64,000 nt of DNA, from assembly GCF_900119315.1 (NCBI RefSeq), contig NZ_LT827010.1, positions 1-64,000 of the forward strand. The letters are read 5' to 3'. The position numbers were made by a program, and so were the translations under genes. Positions 49,308 to 59,237 of the stretch are shown here, piece after piece. Each line of letters starts with the position of its first letter. Position 1 is the stretch's first letter. This DNA is from Actinoplanes sp. SE50/110 (GTDB lineage Bacteria > Actinomycetota > Actinomycetes > Mycobacteriales > Micromonosporaceae). Under the pieces are notes generated by a model, which saw only the letters and a program-made list of their open reading frames with translations, was not told the origin of the DNA and did no database searches.

Positions 49308-49335
49308 GCACGGCCTACAACGTCTGGGGATTTTC

Positions 49336-50838
49336 TTGACCGCGCCCGCCGTACCGGCTCCTTCGCCCTCGTCCACGGGTGAGCTGTCGCGTATCCCGGG
49401 ATTGAAGACCCGCCGTAACGCCGAGCTGGGCCTGCTGGCCTTCGCCATGCTGCTGGTCGCGACGTTCGCGGCCACCGTCGAGGCGAACCAGTTCGACAAG
49501 CTCAGCGGTACGTTCTGGGTGCCGCCGGCCCTGCTGAGCCTGCTGTTCCTGGGGCTGCACGTGGTGGTGCGGTTCGTCGCGCCGTACGCCGACCCGGTGC
49601 TGATCCCGGCGGTCGCGCTGATCAACGGGATCGGGGTGGCGTTCCTGCGCCGTCTCGACCTGGCCCGGGCGATCGCCAACAAGGACCCGATCCCGGGGGT
49701 GTTCGCCGGCACCGGCGGACGCCAGCTGGCCTGGACATTGGCGTCGCTGATCCTGGCCGCGGTGCTGCTGCTGGTGGTGCGTGACCACAAGGTGGTCTCC
49801 CGGTACGCGTACACGCTGGGCCTGGCCGGCATCGTGCTGGTGATGATCCCGGCCGTGCTGCCCGGCAGCCTCTCCGAGGTGAACGGCGCCAAGCTGTGGA
49901 TCAAGTTCGGCGCGTTCTCGATCCAGCCCGGTGAGTTCGCCAAGCTGGCGCTGGTCTCCTTCTTCGCGTACTACCTGGTCCGCAAGCGTGAGGTGCTCTC
50001 GCTGGCCAGCCACCGCTTCCTCGGCCTGGACTTCCCGCGCGGCCGGGACCTGGGCCCGGTGCTCACCGTGTGGCTGCTCAGCCTCCTGGTCCTCGTCTTC
50101 GAGAAGGACCTGGGCACCGCCCTGATGTACTTCGGCCTGTTCGTGGTCACCCTGTACGTCGCCACCGAGCGGTCCAGCTGGTTGATCATCGGCCTGCTGC
50201 TGTTCTTCGGTGGCGTCTACGTGGCCTACCTGCTGGGCGCCGCGATCGGCGGTCCGTTCGCCAACTTCTACGACCGTGCCCAGGTCTGGCTGGACCCGTT
50301 CGCGACCGCCAACTACGAGCGGGTGGGCGGCAGTTACCAGCTCGTCCAGGGCCTGCTCGGGCTGGGCACCGGCGGGCTGTTCGGCTCCGGGCCGGGCGGC
50401 GGCTCACCGGGCTTCATCCCCGAGGTCCGCACCGACTTCATCTTCGCCGGCCTGGGTGAGGAGATCGGCCTGTTCGGCCTCTCCGCCCTGCTGGTGGCAT
50501 ACCTGCTGATCGTCGAGCGGGGGCTGCGCGCCGCGCTGACCGTGCGCGACTCGTTCGGCAAGCTGGTCGCCGGCGGCCTGGCCTTTACGCTCGGCCTGCA
50601 GATCTTCGTGATCCTCGGCGGTATCACCGGGCTGATCCCGCTGACCGGTCAGACCACCCCGTTCCTGTCCGCCGGTGGCTCCTCGCTGATGGCGAACTGG
50701 CTGCTGGTGGCGATGCTGTTGCGGATCTCGAACGCGGCCCGCGGCCCGGCCGCCGGCGGCGGACAGGACCGCCCCACCGGACCGAAGAAGGCCCCCACCC
50801 AACTGCACGGCGCCATGACGGAGGTGATCAAGCCGTGA
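49336..50838 (+). CDS. rodA: SEDS-family peptidoglycan polymerase RodA/FtsW-like
   Basis: The 500-residue protein has about ten to twelve membrane spans and SEDS motifs (KLALVSFFAYYLV, FEKDLGTALMYFGLF, AGGSSLMANWLL). SEDS proteins are glycosyltransferases that polymerise lipid II with a partner class B PBP. It starts at TTG (49336). Its stop overlaps the pbpA start, matching the usual SEDS-PBP pairing. Confidence 0.93.
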   Translation: MTAPAVPAPSPSSTGELSRIPGLKTRRNAELGLLAFAMLLVATFAATVEANQFDKLSGTFWVPPALLSLLFLGLHVVVRFVAPYADPVLIPAVALINGIGVAFLRRLDLARAIANKDPIPGVFAGTGGRQLAWTLASLILAAVLLLVVRDHKVVSRYAYTLGLAGIVLVMIPAVLPGSLSEVNGAKLWIKFGAFSIQPGEFAKLALVSFFAYYLVRKREVLSLASHRFLGLDFPRGRDLGPVLTVWLLSLLVLVFEKDLGTALMYFGLFVVTLYVATERSSWLIIGLLLFFGGVYVAYLLGAAIGGPFANFYDRAQVWLDPFATANYERVGGSYQLVQGLLGLGTGGLFGSGPGGGSPGFIPEVRTDFIFAGLGEEIGLFGLSALLVAYLLIVERGLRAALTVRDSFGKLVAGGLAFTLGLQIFVILGGITGLIPLTGQTTPFLSAGGSSLMANWLLVAMLLRISNAARGPAAGGGQDRPTGPKKAPTQLHGAMTEVIKP

Positions 50839-52334
50839 ACGCCCCCCTCCGCCGTGCCGGCGTGGTCGTCCTCGTGCTGTTCGGACTGATTTTCGCGAAC
50901 CTGAACTGGGTGCAGGCCTACAAGGCCGACGACTACCGCACGGCCGCCCGCAACCCGCGGGTCACCGTGGCCGAATATGAGCGCCCCCGCGGCGGCATCG
51001 AGGCCGACGGCACCCCGCTCGCCGAGAACAAGGCGACCGACGACACCCTGAAGTACCTGCGCGTCTATCCGAAGAAGGAGATCTACGCGCCGGTCCTCGG
51101 CTACAAGCCGGTCAACCTGGGCGCCACCGGGATCGAGGAGAGCGAGAACGACTTCCTCTCCGGGGAGAGCGACAAGCTCTTCGCCGACCGGCTCAGCGAC
51201 ATGTTCACCGGTGAGGAGACCGGCGGCGGCAACGTGTTGCTGTCGCTGAAGACCAAGGCCCAAGAGGTCGCCTGGAAGCAGATGACCGAGAACCAGCGCG
51301 GCGCCAAGCGGGGCGCGGCGGTGGCCATCGACCCGCGCACCGGCGCGATCCAGGCGCTCGTCTCGATGCCCAGCTACGACCCGAACCTGCTGGCCACGCA
51401 CGACAAGAACGCGGCGGCCAAGGCGTACAAGGAGCTGAACGCGACCAAGGATCAGCCGATGCTGAACCGGGCGCTGTCGCAGACCCTGCCGCCCGGCTCC
51501 ACGTTCAAGGTGATCGTCTCGGCGGCGGCCCTGCAGAACGGGTACGACGTCGACAGCCAGATCCCGGCCGGCAGCGTGTACGAGGAGAGCGGTGCGGTGA
51601 TCCGCAACGCCGAGGACGAGGTCTGCCCCGGCAGCTCGATCTCGCTCAAGGAGGCGCTGACCGAGAGCTGCAACACCGGGTACGCCAAGCTCGGCGTGAA
51701 GCTCGGCGCGGACAAGGTCAAGGCCGAGGCGAAGGCGTTCGGTTTCGAGGACGAGTCGCTCAAGGTCGGTGACCTGGAGAGCGGCGACGGCCTGCCGGTG
51801 GCGGCGAGCCACACCGGCGCGATCGCGAACCCGGACGGCACCACCGACAAGGGTGCGCTGGCCCAGTCCTCGATCGGGCAGCGCGACGTGCGGATGACGC
51901 CGCTACAGGGTGCGCTGATCGCCGCCACGGTGGCCAACGGCGGCGAGCAGATGCGGCCGTACCTGGTGCAGAAGCTGGTCAGCCAGGACCGGCGGACGAT
52001 CTACACGGTCTCCCCGAAGAAGCGCAGCAACCCGATCGACGGCGAGGTCGCCTCGAAGCTCAAGGAAATGATGGTCAGTGTCGTCGAGAACGGCACCGGC
52101 AAGAAGGCGAAGATCGACGGTTTCACCGTCGGCGGCAAGACCGGCACCGCGCAGAACGCGGAGGGCGCCAACCCGCACGGCTGGTTCATCGGCTTCGCGT
52201 TCAACGACAAGGGCGAGGCGGTGTCCGCCGTCTGCGTCATGCTGGAGAACGTCTCCGGCGGTCACGCCAGCGCCGAAGCTGCCCGGATCGCAGGCCTGAT
52301 CATGAAGGCCGCGGCCGGCGGGGGAGGGAACTGA
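50835..52334 (+). CDS. pbpA: Class B penicillin-binding protein PbpA
   Basis: The 499-residue transpeptidase crosslinks peptidoglycan. It has an N-terminal membrane anchor (about 7-28), a dimerisation-like region and the penicillin-binding motifs STFK with catalytic Ser222, SCN (278-280) and KTG (435-437). Start GTG overlaps rodA stop by four bases, supporting coupled production of a SEDS-PBP complex. Confidence 0.94.
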   Translation: MNAPLRRAGVVVLVLFGLIFANLNWVQAYKADDYRTAARNPRVTVAEYERPRGGIEADGTPLAENKATDDTLKYLRVYPKKEIYAPVLGYKPVNLGATGIEESENDFLSGESDKLFADRLSDMFTGEETGGGNVLLSLKTKAQEVAWKQMTENQRGAKRGAAVAIDPRTGAIQALVSMPSYDPNLLATHDKNAAAKAYKELNATKDQPMLNRALSQTLPPGSTFKVIVSAAALQNGYDVDSQIPAGSVYEESGAVIRNAEDEVCPGSSISLKEALTESCNTGYAKLGVKLGADKVKAEAKAFGFEDESLKVGDLESGDGLPVAASHTGAIANPDGTTDKGALAQSSIGQRDVRMTPLQGALIAATVANGGEQMRPYLVQKLVSQDRRTIYTVSPKKRSNPIDGEVASKLKEMMVSVVENGTGKKAKIDGFTVGGKTGTAQNAEGANPHGWFIGFAFNDKGEAVSAVCVMLENVSGGHASAEAARIAGLIMKAAAGGGGN

Positions 52335-52335
52335 C

Positions 52336-53709
52336 ATGATCCGCCCGGGGGTCACGCTCGGTGGGCGCTACCGCTTGGAGGAGCGGATCGCCGGCGGCGG
52401 TATGGGTGACGTGTGGCGCGGCACGGACGACGTGCTGGGCCGGACGGTCGCCGTCAAGATCTTGCTGCCCGCGCTGCTCGACGAGCCCGGCTTCGCCGAG
52501 CGGTTCCGCGGCGAGGCGCGCACCATGGCGACGATCAACCACCCCGGTGTGGTCGACGTCTACGACTACGGCAGCGATCAGCAACTCGCGTTCCTGGTGA
52601 TGGAGTACGTCGAGGGTGACGCGCTGTCGCGCACGTTGAGCCGGGTCGGCCGGCTCACCCCGGCCCGGACCATGGCCCTGGTCGCGCAGGCTGCCGACGC
52701 ACTGCAGGCCGCGCATGCGAACGGCATCGTGCACCGCGACGTGAAGCCCGGCAACCTGCTGGTCCGGCCGAACGGCACGCTGGTCCTGACCGACTTCGGG
52801 ATCGCCCGGTCCGCCCTGGTCGGGCAGCTCACGGTGGCCGGCGCGGTGCTCGGCACGGCGTCGTACATCTCGCCGGAGCAGGCTGCCGGCGACGTGGCCA
52901 CCCCGGCCTCCGATGTGTATGCCCTCGGTGTGGTCGCCTACCAGTGCCTGTCCGGGCACCGCCCGTTCGACGGCGCCACCCCGATCGAGATCGCGATGAA
53001 GCATGTCCGGGAGACGCCGCGCCCGCTGCCCGGCGACATCCCGCCGGCGGTCCGCGCCATCGTGGAGCGGGCGCTCTCCAAGGACCCGGCCGCCCGCTGG
53101 CCCAGCGCCGCGGCGATGGCCGCGGTCGCCCGGCAGGCCGCCGCCTCCCTGACCACCACCGTGCAGCCGCCGATGAACCACCACCAGCCGGTGCGGGCCA
53201 CCTCGTCCGGTCCGGCGCCGCAGGCCCGGGCCTCGGTGCCGCGGCCCATCTCGGGTGCCCGGGGCGCCGCATCGGTGCCGTCCTCGGTGCCGCCGGTCCA
53301 GTCGGTGCCGCCGGTGCCGTCCGTGCCCCCGGTACAGTCCGCGCCGCCGGTACCGACGCCGATGCCGCCGCACTACCGTCCGCCGTCCGGTCCGCCGGTC
53401 AGCAACTACCCGCAGCAGCCGATGCGGATGACCAAGCCCGAGGGCGCCTTCGGCCGTCAGGTGCTGATCGTGCTCGCCGTCGTCCTGGCGCTTCTCGTCC
53501 TGCTGTGTGCCGGGGTCATCTCGTTCCTGTATCGACATGGCATCAGCGCAGCCGCCGCCGAAAACGCGCTGGGTGATCGCAGCAGCTCGGCGGCTATCCT
53601 CCGCATGGGCGTGGCCGACGACCGGGTGTCAACGGCGTCGTACCGTCTAATGAAGGCCGGCCCCCAGCTCGGCCTGATCCGACCGAACGAAGGACGACAG
53701 ACGCTATGA
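52336..53709 (+). CDS. pknA: Ser/Thr protein kinase PknA-like
   Basis: The 457-residue kinase has GGGMGDVW glycine-rich loop, VAVKILL with the ATP-binding Lys, HRDVKPGN catalytic loop, DFGIAR and SPEQ. A Pro/Val-rich linker is followed by one membrane span (about 372-395) and a short outer tail without PASTA domains, as in mycobacterial PknA. It controls cell growth and division. Stop overlaps pknB start. Confidence 0.93.
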   Translation: MIRPGVTLGGRYRLEERIAGGGMGDVWRGTDDVLGRTVAVKILLPALLDEPGFAERFRGEARTMATINHPGVVDVYDYGSDQQLAFLVMEYVEGDALSRTLSRVGRLTPARTMALVAQAADALQAAHANGIVHRDVKPGNLLVRPNGTLVLTDFGIARSALVGQLTVAGAVLGTASYISPEQAAGDVATPASDVYALGVVAYQCLSGHRPFDGATPIEIAMKHVRETPRPLPGDIPPAVRAIVERALSKDPAARWPSAAAMAAVARQAAASLTTTVQPPMNHHQPVRATSSGPAPQARASVPRPISGARGAASVPSSVPPVQSVPPVPSVPPVQSAPPVPTPMPPHYRPPSGPPVSNYPQQPMRMTKPEGAFGRQVLIVLAVVLALLVLLCAGVISFLYRHGISAAAAENALGDRSSSAAILRMGVADDRVSTASYRLMKAGPQLGLIRPNEGRQTL

Positions 53710-55481
53710 CGGCGCAGGCCCGACTGCTCGGTGGCAGGTATCAGGTCGGCGAGCTGCTCGGCTATGGCGGCATGGCGGAGGTGCACCGGGGACGCGACCT
53801 CCGCCTCGGCCGGGACGTTGCGATCAAGATGTTGCGCACCGACCTGGCCCGGGACGCCACTTTCCAGGAGCGGTTCCGGCGCGAGGCGCAGAATTCCGCG
53901 GCCCTGAATCACCCGGCCATCGTGGCCGTCTACGACACCGGCGAGGAGATTTCCGCCACCGGTGAGAAGCTTCCGTTCATCGTCATGGAGTTCGTCAACG
54001 GACGCACTCTGAAAGAGGTCCTCGCCCAGGAGCAGCGGCTGCAGCCGCGCCGGGCGCTGGAAATCATCGCCGACATCTGCGCCGCCCTGGAGTTCAGCCA
54101 CCGGCACGGCATCATCCACCGGGACATCAAGCCGGGCAACGTGATGATCACGCAGAACGGCCAGGTCAAGGTCATGGACTTCGGCATCGCCCGGGCCCTG
54201 GCCAGCGGCGCCACCACGATGACCCAGACCAGCGCGGTGATCGGCACGGCCCAGTACCTGTCGCCCGAGCAGGCCCGCGGCGAGGCGGTCGATGCCCGCT
54301 CCGATGTGTACGCGGCCGGCTGCGTCCTGTTCGAGCTCCTCGTCGGGCACCCGCCGTTCGTCGGCGACAGCCCGGTCAGCGTGGCCTACCAGCACGTCCG
54401 TGAGGACCCGCGGGCACCCAGCTCGATCAGCCGCGACATCCCGCCGGACGTCGACGCGATCGTGCTGAAAGCCCTGGCGAAAAACCCGCTGAACCGGTAC
54501 CAGAGCGCCCAGGAGATGCGCGCCGACGCGCTGCGCGCGGTCTCCGGCCGCCCGGTCATGGCCACCCCGGTGATGAACCAGGCCGAGACGGTCGCCCTGA
54601 ACAACGGTCCCCGCCAGTGGCAGCCGCAGGCCGCCACCACCATGCAGCGGCCGATGCCGGCCGCGGTGGCCGGCGGCCGTCCGGCCGACAACAGGCAGTC
54701 CTGGGTGTGGGCCGCGCTGGCCGGCCTGGGCGTGCTCGTGGTGATCGTGCTCGGCGTCGCGCTGGCGCTGAACAAGACCGACAAGGGCGGCGATCAGAAA
54801 CCGGCCGCGCAGGCGCAGGTGCCCGACCTCAAGGGGCTGACGGCGGGCCAGGCCCAGCAGAAACTGAGCCAGCTCGGGTTCACCAACGTCACCGCCGGTG
54901 ATCCGAAAGAGGACAAGGACTGCAAGGGCGAGGTGAGCGACCAGACCCCGCCCAAGGGGAACACGGTGCCGGTCACCACCCAGGTCACCTACACCATCTG
55001 CAACCCGCCGAAGTCGGTGCAGGTGCCGACCGGTCTGGTCGGCGGCACCAAGTCCTCGGCCGAGCAGGCCCTGCGGAACGTCGGCCTGGTGCCGAAGTTC
55101 AAGCCCGTCGACAGCACCTCGCCGAAGGATCAGGTCGTCAACGTCGACCAGCAGGGTGATTCGGTCCCGCCGGGCACCGAGATCGTCGTGAGCATCTCGA
55201 ACAACGAGCTCATCCTGGTGCCGGACGTGGTCGGCCGCAGCCAGGACGCGGCCATGGCGCTGCTGCAGAACGCCGGCCTGAACGTCACCGTGGAAACCGT
55301 GAACACCGGCGGTGACCCGGGCAAGGTGATCAGCCAGAGCCGGAAGCCGAAGAGCAAGGCGAAGGCGGGCGATCCCATCTCGATCACCGTCGTCAGCACC
55401 GACACCCCGCCGAGCGGAGACCCGTCACCCGACCCGACGGACACCTCCGGCACCGGTGGCGGCATCGGGACCAACGAGTAG
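53706..55481 (+). CDS. pknB: Ser/Thr protein kinase PknB with PASTA domains
   Basis: The 591-residue receptor kinase has a cytoplasmic kinase domain (YGGMAEVHRG, AIKMLR, HRDIKPGN, DFGIAR), a linker, one membrane span (about 336-358) and three PASTA domains (about 372-440, 443-507, 509-575) that sense muropeptides or lipid II outside. The extracellular tail ends with a Pro/Ser/Asp segment. Actinobacterial PknB commonly has three or four PASTA domains. Last gene of the operon, followed by a terminator. Confidence 0.95.
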   Translation: MTAQARLLGGRYQVGELLGYGGMAEVHRGRDLRLGRDVAIKMLRTDLARDATFQERFRREAQNSAALNHPAIVAVYDTGEEISATGEKLPFIVMEFVNGRTLKEVLAQEQRLQPRRALEIIADICAALEFSHRHGIIHRDIKPGNVMITQNGQVKVMDFGIARALASGATTMTQTSAVIGTAQYLSPEQARGEAVDARSDVYAAGCVLFELLVGHPPFVGDSPVSVAYQHVREDPRAPSSISRDIPPDVDAIVLKALAKNPLNRYQSAQEMRADALRAVSGRPVMATPVMNQAETVALNNGPRQWQPQAATTMQRPMPAAVAGGRPADNRQSWVWAALAGLGVLVVIVLGVALALNKTDKGGDQKPAAQAQVPDLKGLTAGQAQQKLSQLGFTNVTAGDPKEDKDCKGEVSDQTPPKGNTVPVTTQVTYTICNPPKSVQVPTGLVGGTKSSAEQALRNVGLVPKFKPVDSTSPKDQVVNVDQQGDSVPPGTEIVVSISNNELILVPDVVGRSQDAAMALLQNAGLNVTVETVNTGGDPGKVISQSRKPKSKAKAGDPISITVVSTDTPPSGDPSPDPTDTSGTGGGIGTNE

Positions 55482-55490
55482 GTCAGACAG

Positions 55491-55524
55491 ACAGAAGGAG
55501 CCGGCGGATGCCGGCTCCTTCTGT
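55491..55524. terminator. Terminator between pknB and the amidotransferase gene
   Basis: A perfect 15-base-pair stem (55491-55505 with 55510-55524) around a 4-base loop, 10 bases after the pknB stop and 10 bases before the stop of the convergent gene; it can serve both. Confidence 0.75.
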
Positions 55525-55534
55525 CGTTGAATGA

Positions 55535-56194
55535 TCAGGCGGTGGCGAACGCCGACCGCCGCCGCGTCTCCACCTCGGCGGCCAGTTCCGGGGCCCGCTC
55601 CAGCGCCTCCGGCAGACCGCAGGCGGCCAGCCAGTTCGCCAGCATGGTGTGGCCGCCCTCGGTGAGCACCGACTCCGGATGGAACTGCACGCCCTCGATC
55701 GGCAGCGTGCGGTGCCGCATCGCCATCACCACACCCGAATCGGTGCGCCCGGTCACCTCGATCTCGTCCGGCAACGTCTCCGGCAGCACGGCCAGCGAGT
55801 GGTACCGGGTCGCGGTGAACGGGTCGGGCAGCCCGGCCAGCACACCCACACCGCGGTGGTGCACCAGCGACGTCTTGCCGTGCAGCAGCTCCGGCGCGCG
55901 GGTCACGGTCGCGCCGAACGCCGCCCCGATCGCCTGATGACCCAGGCAGACCCCGAAGAGCGGGATCTTTCCGGCGTACGACCGGATCACGTCCAGCATG
56001 ATCCCGGCGCGGGTCGGCTCACCCGGGCCCGGCGACAGCAGGATGCCGGCCGCGCCGAGCCGCCCCGCATCCTCGACGGTGATCTCGTCGTTGCGGCGCA
56101 CCTCGCACTCGGCGCCGAGCTGGCCCAGATACTGCACCAGGTTGAAGACGAACGAGTCGTAGTTGTCGATCACCAGAATGCGGACGTCAGTCAC
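55535..56194 (-). CDS. Glutamine amidotransferase TrpG/PabA-type
   Basis: The 219-residue class I glutamine amidotransferase supplies ammonia to chorismate-using enzymes for tryptophan or folate. Motifs are DNYDSFVFNLVQYL at the N terminus, the nucleophile elbow GVCLGHQAIG and the His-Glu pair in GVQFHPES. The partner synthase component is not nearby, so anthranilate and aminodeoxychorismate roles cannot be separated. Its GTG start overlaps the end of the small membrane protein gene by eight bases. Confidence 0.9.
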   Translation of the reverse strand: MTDVRILVIDNYDSFVFNLVQYLGQLGAECEVRRNDEITVEDAGRLGAAGILLSPGPGEPTRAGIMLDVIRSYAGKIPLFGVCLGHQAIGAAFGATVTRAPELLHGKTSLVHHRGVGVLAGLPDPFTATRYHSLAVLPETLPDEIEVTGRTDSGVVMAMRHRTLPIEGVQFHPESVLTEGGHTMLANWLAACGLPEALERAPELAAEVETRRRSAFATA

Positions 56195-56483
56195 CGGCGA
56201 GGCCTCCGGGGTCGGGGTGGTTGGAGGACGTGCTGTACGGGATCACGTCGGGGGCGGACGCGTCCGGGTCGGCCGACGGGCCCGGCACCTGGTCGGGGGT
56301 GACCGAGTTCGGGTCGATCTGCGAGGTGTCGCCGACCTGCACGTCGTCGAAGGGCAACAGCGGCACGGCTTTCGGGAAGATCACATTCCAGAGCAGCCAG
56401 CCGACCGTGCCGAGCAGCACGACCGACATGGCCAGCTTGCTCCACAGCTGTCCCGGGAGCTTGCGCCAGATCCAGGCGTACAT
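56187..56483 (-). CDS. Small single-pass membrane protein
   Basis: The 98-residue product has one membrane span (about 17-36) and an acidic Pro/Ser/Asp-rich C-terminal half, probably outside. It lies 3 bases after the class E sortase stop and overlaps the amidotransferase start, so it belongs to the same transcript. Family not recognised. Confidence 0.7.
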   Translation of the reverse strand: MYAWIWRKLPGQLWSKLAMSVVLLGTVGWLLWNVIFPKAVPLLPFDDVQVGDTSQIDPNSVTPDQVPGPSADPDASAPDVIPYSTSSNHPDPGGLAGD

Positions 56484-56486
56484 CCG

Positions 56487-59237
56487 TCAGGCCTTCGTCT
56501 TCATCTCGGCCGGCATGCCGGCGTCCGGCTTGGTCTGGTCCCGCGGCACCGACTTGACCAGCTCGGCGTGCACGATCAGCCGCTGGTAGTTGTTGAACTT
56601 CGGGTTGCACGTGGTCAGCGTGAGCAGCCGCTTCGTCGGGGCGACACCGGGCTCGTTCGGCACCGGGTCGACCACCTCGACCTGGTTCGGCTTCACGACC
56701 TGCTGGCCGTACACCTGGTAGACGTACCAGGAGTCGCGGGTCTCGACGCCGATCACGTCGCCGGGCTGCAACTCGTCGATCCGCCAGAAGATCTTCTTGA
56801 TCCGGTGGCCGGCCACCGAGAAGTTGCCGACCTGGCCGGGCAGCGCGGTCTCCGGGTAGTGACCCGGGGCGTACTTGATGTCCTGCGCCCGGACCCCGTT
56901 GACGACCACCCACTCCTTGTCGAGCTTCGGGATGTAGAGACGGCCGACCAGGTTGTCACCGGGAGCGGCCGGGCCCTTCACCGCATTGCTCGGCGAGACG
57001 GTCGGGTCGTTCCACGACTGGTCCAGCTCCTGCGCGAGATGATCCTGCTCGTCCTGCACCGCGGCCGAGTTGCCGAACACCTCGTAGCCGGCGAACAGCA
57101 GCACGATCAGACCGAAAGTGATCATCAGCTCGCCGGCGCCGCGGATGCCCGTCCGCAGCCGGGAGGCCGCGGTCGGGCGGGTCAGCTCGGAGTAGACGCT
57201 CTTGTAGCCCTCGTCGGTCTGCTCCGGACGCAGCTTGACCACCTTCTCGCCGCGCTTCGGAGGCTCCTCCAGGGTGGGCTCCAGCGGCTCGTCGGCCGGA
57301 GCCTTCGGGGTGGCCGCCACCGAGGCGGCGCCCAGCGCGACCTCCGGACCGGCGGCGTCCCGGGCGGCGGCGGCCGCCTTGCCGGGCGGCAGCGCGGTCA
57401 GCTTGCCGGGCAGCGGGGTGTCCGGCGACAGGGTGGGCAGGATGCCGGTGGGCGCGTCGATGGTCCGGATGATCTGCGTCTCGGACGGGTTGGGGTTGAC
57501 CGGCGGGGCGATCTCGGTGGGCTCGTTGCTCATCCAGCGGGTGTTCGGTGAGCCCATCTGCGGCGGAGAGGCGGCCGGCACCGGTGCGGTGGGGGCACTC
57601 ACCGCGGCCGGCGGGGCGGCCGGAGGGCCGGAGGGGGCCGCGGGGGGAAGCGTCGGGGCCTGGGGTGCCCACGGGGTGGCCGACGGGGTCGCGGGCGCCT
57701 GAGTGGCATCCCAGGGGGTTTCCGGGGCCTGGTGGGCAGCCGGCCAGCTGGTTGTCGTGGACGCGGCGGCGGGGCCGGTCTCGATCCGCCCGGTGGCCTC
57801 CGGATCCCAGGAGGCGGCCACCCGGGCCGCCGCGGCCGGAGCGCCGACAGTCGGGACCGGGGCCGGGATCGCCGGGTTTCCGGCGGCCGGGACGGCCGGG
57901 TCCGCGTCGCGGCGGCCGGGCACCGGGGCGGTCTGGCGGGTGGGCTCGGCATCCCAGCCGGCGCTCGCGGTCGACTCGGCCGCCGGTGTCCAGGCCGGGC
58001 CGGACGGCTTGCCGGTGTCGGCCGTCCACCCGGGCACGGAGGCCGAGCCGCCGACCGGGCTGCCGGGTGCGACGGAAGCGGGACTGCCGAACGCGGGAGC
58101 CGGGCTGCCGAACGCGGGAGCCGGGCTGCCGGGCGTGGCCGATCCGTAGGCCGGGCTGCTCGGGGCCGGGGAACCGGAGACAGGGCCGCCCGGAGTGCCG
58201 GTTCCGTGCCCCGGGGAACCGGAGACAGGGCCGCCCGGAGTGCCGGGTCCGTGCCCCGGGGCAGCTGATCCGTGAGCCGGGCTGCCGGAGGTGGCCGATC
58301 CGTGCACACGGCTGCCGGAGGTCGGTCCGTAGGCCGGGCTGCCGGGCGTGGCCGGGCCGGTCGGCGCGGGGCCGCCCGGCGCCGGCTCGTAGGGGCGGGC
58401 AGCCGAAGCGGCACCGGTCACCGGCGCGGTCTGCCGGGTCGGCTCGGCGCTCCAGCCGGGAACCCCGGCCGCCGGCGTGGCGACCGTGGGCGCGGCGAAC
58501 GACGGCGCGGCCGCCGGAGTCACGACGGATGCCGAAGCCGCGACGGATGCCGACCCGGTCGTCGGCGGCGCGGCGAAGGAGGGACCGACCGCCGTCGGCG
58601 CGGCGAAGGACGGTGCGGGCGCGACCGGTGCCGGCGGCGTCCCGGCCGGCTCCGCGGTGCGCGCGATGGGCACCGCGCCGGCGCCGGCGGTGGGCACCGT
58701 ACCGGCTCCGGTCAGTCGCTGGGTGTCGGCGATCGCCGGGTCCGCGCCGCCGCGTACGCCAAGCGTGTCGTGGCCTTGATCGTCGGTTTCCGGCGTGGCC
58801 AGGAAGGCGAACGCCTCCGGCGCCGGCTGCGGCGCCATCGCCCGCCGCCGGGCCGCGGCCGCCGCCGCGCTGACCTCGTCGAGCGCGACGTCGCGCCCGG
58901 TCGTGGTCGCGCCGGCATCGGTGCGCGGCGTCTGGGTCGCCTCGGCGTGCGAGGTGCTCCGCGCCGGGATCTGCGCCGCCGCGATCCGCTGCCGAGCCGC
59001 GGCGTCGGCTTTGAGAATCGCGGTGTCCGATGCGGCCGGGTTGCGTGCCGATCGGGCCGGGCTCGGGCTGACGTTGGCGCCGAGGCCGACCGGTGGGGTC
59101 AGCGGGCCGCCGGGCACCCCGTCGGGCGACGCGTCGCTCAGGCGCGGGATGTATGCGGTCTGTGCCTCGGCGTCGGGTGCGCGGTGGCGTCCGCGTCCGG
59201 CCGGGGCGGCTGGCTGCTCAGCGGGCGGGGTCGTCAC
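56487..59237 (-). CDS. Class E sortase with very long disordered N-terminal region
   Basis: The 916-residue protein ends with a sortase domain (about 740-900): catalytic His811 (AGHR), Cys877 in TLTTC and Arg886. The membrane span is near 703-722, with topology N-in. The preceding about 695 residues are Pro/Ala/Ser/Thr/Gly-rich, low-complexity and probably cytoplasmic. Class E sortases attach LAXTG proteins to the wall in high-GC actinobacteria and are normally 200-400 residues. Tandem repeats (45 and 21 bases) occur in the disordered part. Start overlaps the DUF881 gene stop by four bases. Confidence 0.88.
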   Translation of the reverse strand: MTTPPAEQPAAPAGRGRHRAPDAEAQTAYIPRLSDASPDGVPGGPLTPPVGLGANVSPSPARSARNPAASDTAILKADAAARQRIAAAQIPARSTSHAEATQTPRTDAGATTTGRDVALDEVSAAAAAARRRAMAPQPAPEAFAFLATPETDDQGHDTLGVRGGADPAIADTQRLTGAGTVPTAGAGAVPIARTAEPAGTPPAPVAPAPSFAAPTAVGPSFAAPPTTGSASVAASASVVTPAAAPSFAAPTVATPAAGVPGWSAEPTRQTAPVTGAASAARPYEPAPGGPAPTGPATPGSPAYGPTSGSRVHGSATSGSPAHGSAAPGHGPGTPGGPVSGSPGHGTGTPGGPVSGSPAPSSPAYGSATPGSPAPAFGSPAPAFGSPASVAPGSPVGGSASVPGWTADTGKPSGPAWTPAAESTASAGWDAEPTRQTAPVPGRRDADPAVPAAGNPAIPAPVPTVGAPAAAARVAASWDPEATGRIETGPAAASTTTSWPAAHQAPETPWDATQAPATPSATPWAPQAPTLPPAAPSGPPAAPPAAVSAPTAPVPAASPPQMGSPNTRWMSNEPTEIAPPVNPNPSETQIIRTIDAPTGILPTLSPDTPLPGKLTALPPGKAAAAARDAAGPEVALGAASVAATPKAPADEPLEPTLEEPPKRGEKVVKLRPEQTDEGYKSVYSELTRPTAASRLRTGIRGAGELMITFGLIVLLFAGYEVFGNSAAVQDEQDHLAQELDQSWNDPTVSPSNAVKGPAAPGDNLVGRLYIPKLDKEWVVVNGVRAQDIKYAPGHYPETALPGQVGNFSVAGHRIKKIFWRIDELQPGDVIGVETRDSWYVYQVYGQQVVKPNQVEVVDPVPNEPGVAPTKRLLTLTTCNPKFNNYQRLIVHAELVKSVPRDQTKPDAGMPAEMKTKA
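58084..58125. repeat. Two 21-base tandem repeats in the sortase gene
   Basis: CTGCCGAACGCGGGAGCCGG plus one base, twice in tandem, encoding repeated PAFGSPA-type units in the disordered region of the sortase. Confidence 0.7.
58168..58257. repeat. Two 45-base tandem repeats in the sortase gene
   Basis: Copies at 58168-58212 and 58213-58257 differ at one base. Each encodes 15 residues ([18 protein letters not shown]). In-frame period shows expansion of the disordered region. Confidence 0.75.
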
